64,000 bases of DNA from Acanthornis magna (Eukaryota; Chordata; Aves; Passeriformes; Acanthizidae): positions 3,162,001-3,226,000 of the forward strand of contig JAWUZG010000001.1 in NCBI GenBank assembly GCA_036785705.1, read 5' to 3'. Positions 1 to 12,400 of the stretch are shown piece by piece. Positions within the stretch are counted from its first letter, which is position 1, and every line of letters begins with the position of its first letter. The notes beneath the pieces are model-generated. The model saw only the letters and a list, made by a program, of their open reading frames with translations. It did not search any database and was not told the DNA's origin. Position numbers and translations under genes: made by a program.

Positions 1-2267
1 ATTAAGCATATGACAGTTTGGGATAATGTAATCAAATATATGGATTCATTTACAGTATGTGTACAGTAGGAACAGATTCCTTCACGGCAAAGCTGTCCTA
101 GCTGTATATTATGAAGGCTCATCACAAACAGGCTGTCTAAAGTCCTGCATTTTGTAAATACCTGCTGCATACCTGGGACAACGACTTTCTCCGAGTCTCC
201 CTTCCTATCTAAGAGCAGAAGCATGTCCCAAATATGCCATTTTCCAAAACCAAGCCATCATTACAACTATAATCTATAATCCTACAACATTATTACTATT
301 GTTGTTGCTGCAATGTTCTTTTCAGTGCTGTTTCTAAAGAACACTCATTTCAGGAGAAGCCTGACTGCACAGAAACCATGGCAGTGTCAGGTGAAGTGAG
401 TCTTTTAACACACAGGCTGTTCATTTTCTTTAGCAATTTGTTCCTCTAGCATTAACCACTTTATCCAGTCAAGTGAAGACAGAAAACAAGAGTCAGGAAC
501 TGTTCCAGCAACCATTCCTTCCATGCTTCAAGAATGTATGGAAAGCTGGTGCATTCTTCCAACACACTCCAGATAAAAACCATCTTTAATTGTGAGTTTT
601 GCACAGCCCTAAGAAGATGGCCAGGCTTTCCATAAAGAGAAGTGACAAATAATGCCTTGCTTTCCCCACTGGATGCTCAGGAGGAGGAGGCAGCTGATTC
701 TTTACTCTGTACATTCTGGTTCACTTACCACATAAGATGTGAGACAGAATAAGGAAAACACCCTTGTTTTTCAAATCTCATGTGCTTCGCTAGAGTTCAA
801 CAATGAGTGAAAAATTTTCCTAGCCTCGAGCAAAGCTCATCCCTTTATGAACATATTGAATTATTCTAGCCACTATTTATAGTTCAGCCTATAATTTGTT
901 ACATGAACTGAAACTCTTTCTGCTCAGCTGATCTGCTATACCTTCTGCATGCCTGGTGAAGAGAGGATTATTTATTTAAGTCAGTGTCTCATGGACTGAT
1001 GTCACCAATAGCTGAAGAGCAGAACCACTGTTGATGAGATGACACGTGGTTATTGTGTTACCTGAAAGGTCATATTTAACATTCTCTTTGCAAATGAAGT
1101 AGCTGTTACAGAGGTTTTTTTGTTGTCCCTTTGACTTGGGAACACATTTGATTTAAAATCTCCTTACTGCTACATTAACAAAGCAAAGTCACAACTGTTA
1201 AGACCTCTAGTTTCTCCTATCAGAGAAAATGGCAGGACAGAAAGCAGGATTATAAGAAAAACTTCAGGAACAAATAATAATTTTTCATTCATTCACATCA
1301 TATCTTAAGGAAATGAACTTTCTAGATTCTGAGCTATACCCTGAAAGAGATCAAACCACTGGCTTTCATTTTTAACAAAAGCAAAGTGCAAGACACAGCT
1401 ACCAGTCTCAAAAACACAGGCAGTGAGCAGACTGGATGAGCAGGGGACATGACAAGTATATTTCTCCCTCCACTTTACTTGTAGCATCTCAATTCTCTGC
1501 TCATCAGGCTAGTAAGCATTCTGGCTCTCAATCTCTCTCTTCAGAGGTCTCAGCTTTGCCCAAATAACTTACTAAAGCAAAAGGCCAGGAAGGGAGTAGG
1601 GTGACATTCCAGGCCAGTAATCCAGGCAGGAACGTGGGATGTGTACCAGCTGCCCTTGCTCCTCTGCACAGTACACGTGGATCAGCAGCATTGGGAAATA
1701 CCATCAGGAAATACCAACAGAACCCCAACAAAAATGCAAGTCTTAAGATGTGTTGAAGAGAAGAAGGAATCTGAATTTGGGATTCTGTGCATTATCCACC
1801 AAATAGCCACAAGACCAGCTGCGAAAACCTCCCCATAATCCAGTGTTGGGAATACAGCCTCTCCAGCAAGCTTTTTTCCAGAAAATTTCCAGAAGAACTT
1901 TCCAGAAAATCTTCAGTAATTTTAAGATGACCAAGACTACAATTCTAGCCAATAAACTGTTCATATGAAGTCCTTACCTAGTTTTTGAGGCAAGTGGAAG
2001 TACTTAGCGCTTAGTGACATAATCCACTCTCTCCACAGATTATTTTGCACACACAAACACAACACAATTCCTTGCATATGACCACCAATTTCATTGCATA
2101 ATTACTATTGGGTTATTAGGTATTATTGCATTTTGGAAGAATAAGAAACCTTATTCTTTCAGAATGAGGTTTGGTTTTTTTTAAGATATCACACACAGGC
2201 AATCTAATTTCAGGGTATACATTCTTTCAGAAGTGACAGCCAATGACAAAAGCATGCAGAATTTTAC
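1..2267 (-). other. USP6NL: USP6NL intron, partial (downstream of the 2268-2348 exon)
   Basis: Bounded at 2267 by the donor gtaaaat on the minus strand and running off the window. AT-rich, with no exon, repeat family or RNA gene recognised. The next coding exon, which should start the TBC domain (YKGIP-type motif), was looked for by eye and not seen. Confidence 0.8.
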
Positions 2268-2348
2268 CTTTTCACTATTCTTGTATTTTTCCCAGCTTTT
2301 CAGCATCTTAAGCCATTTTGTAGTTCTTTCAATTTCCAGGTGCTTTTG
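2268..2348 (-). CDS. USP6NL: USP6NL coding exon (pre-TBC segment, 27 codons)
   Basis: Seen: on the minus strand an acceptor (ccttttcag) precedes an 81-nt block that ends in GAAAAG before the donor gtaaaat. The block starts and ends on codon boundaries and reads [17 protein letters not shown], then a tract ending WEKYKNSEK. Known: this basic, helix-prone segment lies immediately before the TBC domain of USP6NL (RN-tre), a Rab GTPase-activating protein that acts on Rab5 and Rab43 and binds EPS8 in endocytic and actin signalling. The TBC core, with its catalytic arginine and glutamine fingers, is not in this window; its exons should lie at coordinates below 1. Phase 0 at the 5' side matches the end of the preceding exon at 6428. 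The paralogous USP6 is restricted to apes, so USP6NL is the natural assignment in a bird. Confidence 0.93.
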
Positions 2349-5300
2349 CTGAAAAGGAATTAGAAGTGTTTAATATTTCCAAAAGGAATACATTTTAAAT
2401 TATTTATTTTCTATCTAAATTATCTATTTTCTAAAAAGAATGAGAAAAAGTTCAACAGAGCATTATGAACTTTTTATTCAGTCATCTGAGAACAGTACAG
2501 AGTAACATCAGCTCAAAACATGAGTTTAAAACATCCAAAACTCAGCCAAGCAAAAACCAAGCAGAAACCATCATCTTCAACATTACCAAAGAACTGTATT
2601 TTGTACAAGAAGGTTATGTACAAGATTTCTAGGAGCTTCTTCTCTACATATTTGGCAGCTAAAAAAAACAAAAAAAAACCCCACCCCTGATTTTTTGTTT
2701 TTATATTCTTGGATTATACTACAAAGCTACTCAGTGTTTTTCCATTTTTTAATGACACAATTTCACTTCCTTCATGAAGCTTTGGAGCAGAGTATCCAGA
2801 CTGGAAAGGTTAAAGCAGAAAAATGTATGTGTGTGCCTATTGCTTTCTCTTCAGACTTCAATACAAACAAGTATTTAGCTTTATTGTAAAGGACAGCCCC
2901 TCTATCTCCAACTTCAAATCCAGGGATTAATAAAGACAGGAAGGATATTCATATGGTTAGTGAATCCATTTGGTAACAATGTAAAAGTTTAATTTTAAAG
3001 CTCCGCAGGATACTGAAGAGTTATTAATACTTTCATTAAGTATTTATAAAGTCAAATTGCGTCCAAAATGTTGGGGGAAAATACAAAAGAAAATTATTAC
3101 TTACTGTCCCAACAGAACCCTAATTTTATTTCTAGCTTTTACCCATCAGAGTCTGTGCATTCTTTCTTGGCTATCAATGCAATAAAATGGGCTTCTTTAA
3201 CTTCCTGAACTTCTTTAATCCAGGAGCCCAAAGCCTTGCATTAGCAGAAGTACAACTTCATCATGTTTAGGTCCACCCCAATCATGACTCAGTCCACAAA
3301 ATGTCCTGGAAATAAGCTGGTTTCGGTTTTTAAGTTATTTTTGTTTGAATTCAGATGATATAAGCCTATCACAAGTATAAAAAAAGTTATGGGGAAAAGA
3401 ATTGTCTTTATTCTTCCAACCTTAACTTATCTAACTACTCGTGCTGCAATCAACTGCCCACATTCCTGCACAGGTCCTGACTGTATTGGGCAATATCTCA
3501 AGTAATGCCTTCTAAAAATAATTTTAAAAGACATTTCTTAAGACTTATGTTAGAGGGGAAGGGTAGACAAACTATTGCTTCCCAGATTTCACAACAGTGT
3601 TTCTGATTCTCCTTCACGCTTGCAACCCCTTTAAGGAATCAGCATTTCCAACGTCTCTTACAGCAGTTGTCCTCCAGGCATAGTTTAGACTGCAGGAATA
3701 ACAGGAAGCCAGGAAAGGTCTCTGCCCTCAATAGGTTGTTCAGATAATTGGTAAGAAAAATAAAACCCTATCTGCTTCCACAGTCTTTTTGTTTGTATGT
3801 TTGATCTGCTTTCAAGATTTTTGGTCTTTTGCGGCAGAAGCTCACTTCAATTGTATGTTTGTTCAAGCTTTTATGTCTTTGTGTCAATTTATCCCTGTTC
3901 TCAAGTGATGCTACTGTAGTCAAAATAGCAATTATTGCTGTGTTCAGTTGTTGAAAACTTTTAGCTATTTCTTTCCCTGTCTGAATTATGTTCACTTTCA
4001 TGTCTAACAGGTACAACACTGAAAACATAGACAGATCTGAGGCAGCTCATTGCAGAGCAGAGGGACACTGCTGCTGCTCATTCAGGCAAGTTTCATGTAG
4101 TTGTCACCAAAAAAAGACAAAAAAGGAATCAATTTATCTGTCTTCTGAGTACATTTTACACTTTGAAGCATTTTTGCCATTGAGAGTAACAGATTCCCTA
4201 ATTGAAGCAGAGCTGGTTTCCTACTCTCACGTCAGTAAACAATGTACTAGTGAAAGCAAAAAAAGCATGAAGCTGGCAAGCATCCCTCTCGTGTGCAGCA
4301 CTCCACCTTCCCGGAGAGCACGTGTGCCAGGGCTGAGGCTTAAGGCAATGCTTCAGCAGAAGCCTCAGACAAAACCAGAACTTGCTGAACCGCTCCCCAG
4401 AGAATTTATAATCAAGCAAACCAATGACAACACCTAACAAACTGAAAACTACTTACCAAACAATTCACAGAACTTAAAAACCAGAGTCAGACACAGACTC
4501 CAGATTTCCTGAGGTCAGTTCTCTGGCTCCTTTTCTCCTCCAGAAAACCTTTCCTCCCCTAGTTTTATCTGAGCTGTGCTGGATTATTCATCTCAAGGTT
4601 AAGCAGTTCATAACGTAGGACAATGATTCAATGTATTTAAGGCATCAAATGTGCAGCAAAGTAATGATGCACCAAAATTAGCAATAATTACTTTGAACGC
4701 AGAGTAAAGGCATTACAAGCAAAAATACACACAAATACACACACAGAAACCCCAGCTTAAGTTTTTGGGGGTTTTTTGTATATGAAGAACAGATTCCAAA
4801 TTCACAAGGATATCAACCCTTTACATAAGTTGCAAATGAAATGAAAACGTGAGTTAGAGATATTTTTCAAAACTCACGAATAAGGCAAAAGGAGAATATA
4901 AAAGGTTCTGCAGAGTAAGTGACTTCAAAACACATTGTACAGAAAGCTTTTAATCTTAGCCCACATTAACATAACACAGTAATCCTTATGAATGGTATCT
5001 TGGCAACGGCAAAGATTCAAACCCTGCTGACAAGAGCCAGATAAAGCTCAGACCAGCAGAGGTCAGGATACCATCAGGAGTGTAACCAGGAATCTAGTGC
5101 TGGAGCATCACTGGATGATTACAGAAACACACTAGACTTGCAATTTAACACTGACTCCATAAATACAGTTTCTATGCTGACACTTTGTCTGAGACAGCAC
5201 GAATACAATTTGGGACAGAGAACCGAGACTCTATTTTCCCCCCAATAATTTAAGGCTAACTACAGAGCCACAGTGAATCAGAGCCTCAAAACTCATCTAC

Positions 5301-6427
5301 CACAGTAACTGCAAGCTGCCTAATATTTCTGCTCAGAGACTCACCCCCCTGCTGTGTCCTTCTGATGGAAATGAAATTATACAGACACTCACTGCGTTAT
5401 TAAATGCAATGAAACATGGCAGGAAAACACAGCCATTTCAGGCTGTGTATGCAAAACCACGCATGAACCAAGGGAAAACAAAAGGGACTCACAAGTTCCA
5501 TTCTTTTACAGTAAGCATCTCTTACTAGCCTCAGTATATAACTGAAGCTCAAAATAATTAATTTTCAGAAGCACTGCTGCTCTTAACACTCAAGGTGCTG
5601 AGATGCTTTGGAGTAAGTCATTCCATCTTTTTCCCATGTATTCTACTGCTTTGTGCAGCCAAGAGGGCTAACTTAAACTTACAGCTTTAAATATTTTATC
5701 TTGAGTTTACTGATCTGATTTGGTCTTGGAGATAACAACAGACCCGACTGACCAAGGGGAAACACCAATAGTAAATAGGCCCAGACAAGCAGAAATTCAG
5801 TTCCCCATTATTTTTATTGGTTTCCACATTCCCAACACATGAGTTGTCAAACTATTTCTCCAGTACCCTCCAGAAGCAGAAGGATTTTTGGACTAGGACC
5901 TGAATGGGAAGAACACGCTCAGCTCAGCAACTGAGCATTACAGGGGAGGTCACCACACTGTAACGGCAGCAGGATATTTGTTACCATTTCCTGAAAGAGC
6001 AAAGCACCCCACACTGCTCAGGACAGCAGCGCACACCTCGGTGCCAATGCCACCACCTCGCTCCCACAAGCCAGCCCCCTGTACAGCTCCTGGCACAGGA
6101 CAACAGCTCTCACTTTTTCAGGGCAGAGCTGGGTGTGAGCTCTTAAGTAGCTCCATTTCCTTCACTAGGCCACGTAATGGGCGAGGAAAATTCATGTCTC
6201 ATCGGCAGCAGCAAATCTAAGAACCAGTGGGGCCTAAGGGATCTGAGGGAGAGTTCGTGTGGTCTCAAGGACAGCAGCTCTTAGGGGACTCAGAAACGTG
6301 CTTCTTTGGAAATGCAAATCACTAAAACACTTCACCAACTCATTTCACAGTGATTTATATTTTTAAAAGCTGTAAATCTGTAAATGTTTACTTCCTAGTA
6401 AAAAAACCTGGAGGACAGCGGACTTAC
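2349..6427 (-). other. USP6NL: USP6NL intron (4.1 kb)
   Basis: Lies between the 40-nt exon and the pre-TBC exon, with gtaagt at its 5' end (6427) and ttttcag at its 3' end (2349). Contains a short CA-rich tract near 4728-4745. Nothing else was recognised; the open frames at 3988-4437 and 5978-6220 on the plus strand have no family resemblance. Confidence 0.8.
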
Positions 6428-6467
6428 CTTTTCTATCACCGCATCATGGACAGGAAGCTCCTCTGGA
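6428..6467 (-). CDS. USP6NL: USP6NL coding micro-exon (40 nt)
   Basis: Seen: the acceptor ttttcag is followed by 40 nt and then a consensus donor, AAG|gtaagt. The first base, T, completes a split codon: the previous exon ends in CA, giving CAT (His). The remaining 39 nt read PEELPVHDAVIEK. It ends in phase 0, matching the next exon. Known: the equivalent stretch in mammalian USP6NL, as I recall it, follows a conserved FGFLH and reads roughly EEELPDHN, so this piece is more divergent than its flanks. Inference: it is an acidic linker between the N-terminal conserved block and the helix before the TBC domain. At 40 nt it is not a multiple of three, so skipping it would shift the frame. Confidence 0.9.
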
Positions 6468-9400
6468 CTGAAAACAAAGAGAAAGTTTATATTAGTCTTG
6501 GTTAATCTTGGCACAAAATTTCTGCATAGGTTCTTACAAGTTATCATTTACAGCGGCAGTTTGTGGTAACAAGTGAAGAAGAATTTTGATCTCTAAAGAA
6601 GAACTAATATTTTAAGTACAGAACTAGAATTTTAAATCAAAATAGTTGCATAACTTAAGGAAAACATTGCATATCTTAAGAAAAGTCAGTAACTTACTCT
6701 TTCTTCTGTAAAAGCACTTTGTACTGTACTACCAAACTGAAACCCAAATGATTTTTGTTTTGTTTTATTTAACCATACTGTTAGCTGATTTACCAATTTT
6801 AAAAAAAGGAGTTCCTCCTTTACTACTGTGTTCAAGGAAAGGCACTGGAGCTTTGCTTAACTCAGGAGAGTTAACTCACATTTTCTCAAAACTACAAAGT
6901 CACTCTAAGTAACAAGGAGGAAGCAGCAGGAAAAAAAAAAATCAGTTTTGTTACTAGGTACCTAATTAATACTCAAAGTCTTTTCACTTCTTACCCTAAG
7001 CCTAAAAAGGCAGTTTAGGAATTGAAAGCTTGAAAAGCTACCTTTGACCAGACACACCTTCAAACTTTCCATTGCTTTCATTTCATTCTGAGGCCTCTAA
7101 CTTCTGTTTTTCTTATCAAAGAATTCTGTGTTTTCCTCTCAAAATTAACTGGACCACTTTGATGCCAAGTGAGCCTGCCTCTCCTGCAGCTTCTGAAAAC
7201 ACAGCAGCTCATCTGTAAGAAGCAACTCCCTACTGCTCTAGAGGTCAGATAAATAACACACCCAACAAAACCATGTTTAAAAGGGACTAAAACACAGGAA
7301 ACATGGGAAATACTTTTAAGAATTCCTACTGAGTCTTGATATTATGGAAAAAACCCTCATACCCACATCATTATAGCTTTCTACAGTGAGGCCATTAAAC
7401 CCCAGTATTTCAGACCTGTATCCACTCAGTGCAGGGGTGACCTTGGGGAAGGCTACAGAAGTTAATGCTGCAGTCAATGTAAGAACACTGATGCAAAATG
7501 CTGAATTGTATTCAATCTCATTTCATTTATAAGATGCTGTTTCGGATTCTAAAGTTATATTTGAATAAAGAAATACATTTGAACCACTTCACCTAATGGA
7601 AAAACTTGCTCCCATCAACACCTTCACAGAGACCACACACAAGTCAATGTTTCCAATCCACAGCCCAGAAACTAATTTTAAAACCAAAAGACTGTTATTT
7701 CTGAGTGGCATTGCAAAAAAGCATAATTGGTTCACTTAGAAGCACTTAACAAATGTCTGAAAGTTTTCTTGGTGAACAACATCAAAATAAAAAAAACTCG
7801 TGATCAACATCTAACACACTAGAGACAACCTATAGACTGTGCTATTTGAGGCTAGAAATGTTAACAAAATTACAGTGTTGTGCACGCTCTCATATAACTA
7901 GATCAACTAGAAAGCAGGTCCTTTGTATGCCAAACAGCACCTAGAAATTCAGCTTATTTGAAGTGGGGAGAAAAAGCAAAGGGGAAAGAAATTCCATTTA
8001 ATACAATCTGCTGGGGATGGTTGTTGTTTGGTTTGATGTACAAAGACTGCTAGGCCTTGTCATATCACTTAAAATTTCCAATTCTTCAGTGACAATTGCA
8101 GGCCCTGCCTACCCTCCACGAGCCTCCCACAGCAGCCTCATTCTTCCCAGCCCTGCGAGGTCACACCAGCAGCTGGCTGTGCACACAACAAACTCTTTTT
8201 CCTCCAGCGCTGCCTGCAGTGTGCAGGACAAGGATCTGACAGCTCCACATCCCCACGGACTCACAGGGCCACAGCAGCTCCTCTGCTGGACTGGTACCAC
8301 TTGACAGCTTATCTCCACACTGGCATGGAAGCTGATCACATGGAAGACTAATCAAATCTTATTTTTCACAAAGGGAGAATGAATTGCAGTGATTTGTTAA
8401 GGAATTGCTCACTGCTGATTTTGCAAGTTACCATCAATGTACAAAGAAAAGGCATGGCTGAACATCCTGAGCAGAAAAAGAAGGCCCCCGTGTCCTGGGA
8501 AGCAGACACTAAATTAATCCAACATCAAATTTATGCCCACATTGCTCGTTATTTTTTGAGCTGCACAGATCTGCACTAATACCACAGAGCTCCACTAAAA
8601 TTCCACAGCAGCACATTAAGGCAGCCCCGTGCTTTTATTCCCCAAGATGCTGCTGAGCACCAGGCAAACAGCACAGAAGCCAAATGGATCAGCCAGGGCT
8701 GCTCAGTAAGTCACTAGACATGCAGGAATTCCTGGAGATCTCTCTCCATTAACGGCATGGCACCAACTATGCCCATATACTCACATGTGTCAATCTTGAA
8801 ATATATCCTGCAGGGATGGAAGGAAAGGCAGAGTGGGCACACAAACTCTCCCAAGCCCCTAAAGGTATTTTAAATTCATACATATCCATTCAGTGTATGT
8901 GTTTTCTATGCAGAAGAACCTTAGAGATTTTTCTTTTTATTAGGAAGCATCAGACACAAAATCAATTACTGTCTATGAATCTGTTATTTCATTGTACCTT
9001 CTATTTTTTCTTTAAAATTATGCATCTTCCCCTTCCTTCCCCAGCCCAGCCAATCTAATATTGTTACACCTTAATTATTTCTTTAAAAATTAATCTTCTC
9101 CAACCGTTCCCAGTCTATTTAAACTTGCACTCCTCCATGGTTTTTATCTGCACATTTCACCAAATAATAACGAGAAGTAGTAAACAATATTAACATAATA
9201 TAGCCACATCCTGCCCAAGATGACTGTTTTCCTTTGATAACTCAAGTAAAAGTCATTTAGGGGATACAGAGAGAACTGAATTAACTAACATAATTAGCTT
9301 GGAACCATATAGTCCTGGATATCCAAAAGAGGACTCACTGGGATGCTTTTAACAGAAGTCATGAAAATAAGGTCTCACTTAGGAGAAATGAGATCTTAAC

Positions 9401-12400
9401 ACTCTGCTGTCCACACTAAAGTAAAATCTGAACTAGATAAAGTCAGCTATTGAATGAGGCAGGAATCAAGAGTCACTACGCCTGCTCTGTGCCTTGCCAT
9501 GAAGACAAGAGCTCCCAGCAGCAGCTCAGGGCTCTGCCTGTCCCTGCCAAGCAGCTCTGGAGCTACAGCACTGAGAGAAGGGGCTGAAGATATTGTCTCC
9601 AGGTTTGGGAGCTGCAAAACACTGCAAGAGCAAATCCCAACTATAGTAAGGGGCCCAATGGCCATCCTACTGGGAGGCTCCTCAGAGAACTCTCACTGGA
9701 AGAAAGCAAACACTGGATTCCAAGGTTGGACTGGAACTTAGGATCTCCACCAGTGGTCCACACTGGTGGTGATCTGCAGCACCAGCCCAAAGCCATCTTC
9801 CCATCTTTCAGTCTGGACTACTTCCACCTTCTGGTGAGAAGGTCTCTAAGTTTAAAGACACAAGATTTCATTTTTTGGACTTGACTGAAAGCGCCTCTTT
9901 TTTTATTACATTATAAGGGATGAACGGATCTTACATCTTTAAATCCACCACGATAGCTAACACAAGTTTTCATGGATGCTTCAAGAGAACTTAAAAAACT
10001 AACTACGTCAAATGCATAAATATCTGTCCCTTCAGAACATTATATATGCAAATCTATGGTTTTGACCATTACAACATGTGCTATAATTAGGCTCTTCAAG
10101 TAACAGTGGTAGCTGAAATAAATTGAAAAGTCCAAGACTTAACAAGCTTCCAGTCCCCTACCCACTCTGCTGTTTAAATCAGTCACCTTTAAACAGCACT
10201 TTGATGTATTTGTTCAATACAAACACAAGGAAAGACTTTCTTGCATTAGACAGTCAACAGATTTATTCTTTCCTACATTTGTATTTAAATCCCAAGTATG
10301 TTCCCTGCTGACTCAAATCACAGCATTTTCCTGCTTCTAGTTTGGCTTAGGTTTAAGAAATGTAAAGCTTCCTCTGTCCTCTGCAGCTTCAGTTGAGGGT
10401 GGAAGGTATTTAGTGCAATAATTAGCAACCTTGGTACACTGATCACCCCAAAACTCTGAATTCCAGAGGATCAATTCATTTCTTCACAGTTACAAGTTGG
10501 ACAAGGCCTGACAATGAAATTTTCATTGCGGGGGGGGAAAAGTGGCAAAAATTGACCACAATAAGGCCAAAAATACTACAAAGCTTAATTGCCTGAAGAA
10601 TTGTAATGTTCAAAATCTTTTGGTACGCTGTATTTTTATTTCATATAATTTCTATTTCGGAACACAGCATTTGCTTTAAAGCCCTCTCTCCTTGCTCTAG
10701 TCTGTCTCACCCAGACAGAACTGGCCAGGGCACTGTGAAGAACTTTGGAGCTCATTATCATGAAACATTTGTGGGAGTAACTGTGATACATGCAAGTTAT
10801 CTAATTAAAAAGTGAATTACATTCAATATTCCTGTATTACTGAACTCAGTGTAACAAAATCATTTAAAAAGTTTAATCCTCATAAAGCCTGCAAAGCAGT
10901 GCCTATGCAAAAAGTTTTCTGAAACTATTCCTCAATTATTTTCCCATGCTCCCCCTCAAAGTACTCTAAGAGCAATAGCATCACCTTGTATCACTGCACA
11001 GAGTTTCATTTTAAATTAAAAGTATCTTGAAATCTATCTAGTGTCAAATTTTAAATATAAGGTGGGATAAGTTTCTTGCAGAACACTGATCTTCATGGTC
11101 TCATTGAGTTAATGATGAAGAAACAACTGCTGTGCATTCAGCTTGTCTTTTTTGATGCACTGTTAAGTGTTGAAATCCATAATGAACACATACTTGCTAC
11201 TACCCAGGAGACTTATTTTGAAGGAAAAATTTGAAAAAAAAAAAATAAATAGTCATTTGTATCATTTTGAAACTTTCATGTTCATTAAATTTGTGAAATA
11301 TCAACAAAAACATTGGTAAGGTAGAAAACTCAAAACCGAAAGTGAAATGAAATAAATTCATAAGAGTGATCATGCACAGGTAAGGTATGAGAAGAGAAGA
11401 ATTCACTTGACAGATGTCTGAACAAAAAGCACTTTAGTACAAATGGCATTGCTTTGCTGTACAATATGAAACTCAGACTGCTGACTAACAAACCGCACCA
11501 TTACAGATTCCAGATGTATTAGGGAAAAGTAAATCTTCCCAAACAGGTGCACTTTTTAAGTTGTGTGATTTGTCAGAAGTGAGTTGTAGGAGTCTATGGC
11601 TTTACTAGACACCAAAGAATGAGTATATTCACACTGGGAAACCAATTCTGCAGCACTAAACACACTAACGAGGTGTTCTATTAGCTCTGCCTCCCCCTCA
11701 GGGTCTGACACAAGGCACATGAACTGTCAGGGCAATTCATGGGATTATGGATATGTACAACACAATCACACCTTCAAGGTAATTTGCTGAGGAATCCTAA
11801 CTATGAATATTGCTTTACTCTTCCAGCTTTTGAAAGGAAATTAAAGCAAAAGTGTTCTTTTCAAAACCAATAATATATGGAAAAGATTTCTGAAAAAATT
11901 AAGGAGAAGGTAAGAAAGCTGTTTTTTTAATAGATAAAATTCTGTGGCTCACTTCCTTCTTTCTATTTCACAATTTACTTACAAACTCACAATTTTGACT
12001 GAGTCTGTCTCTCAAAATAATTGGAGCTCTGGTACTGTAATCATCCACTTTGAATTTTCACCCAATAACCTCTGCACAGTATGGGGGTAGTGACTACAGC
12101 AGATTAAAAACCAGCTTTCAGACGTTTTGTTACAATTCATAAGCAAGCCGAAGCAATTAATTAACATATGGGATAAGCCAATGTGATATTCCACAATATA
12201 ATTATCAGGAAACATCCTGCAAGAAAGAATTTAATGCTGGCAGAAGATTGGACTACATGTGATTTTGTGACTAGGTTTTACATGCAATTATTTGTGGATT
12301 CTGTGGATGTTGCTGCCAATTTGCACAGCACAGTGCCATGAATACATAGGTCCTGCCCAGAAAGTCTCAAGCAATGCTCACTGTAAAAGATGAGATAAAA

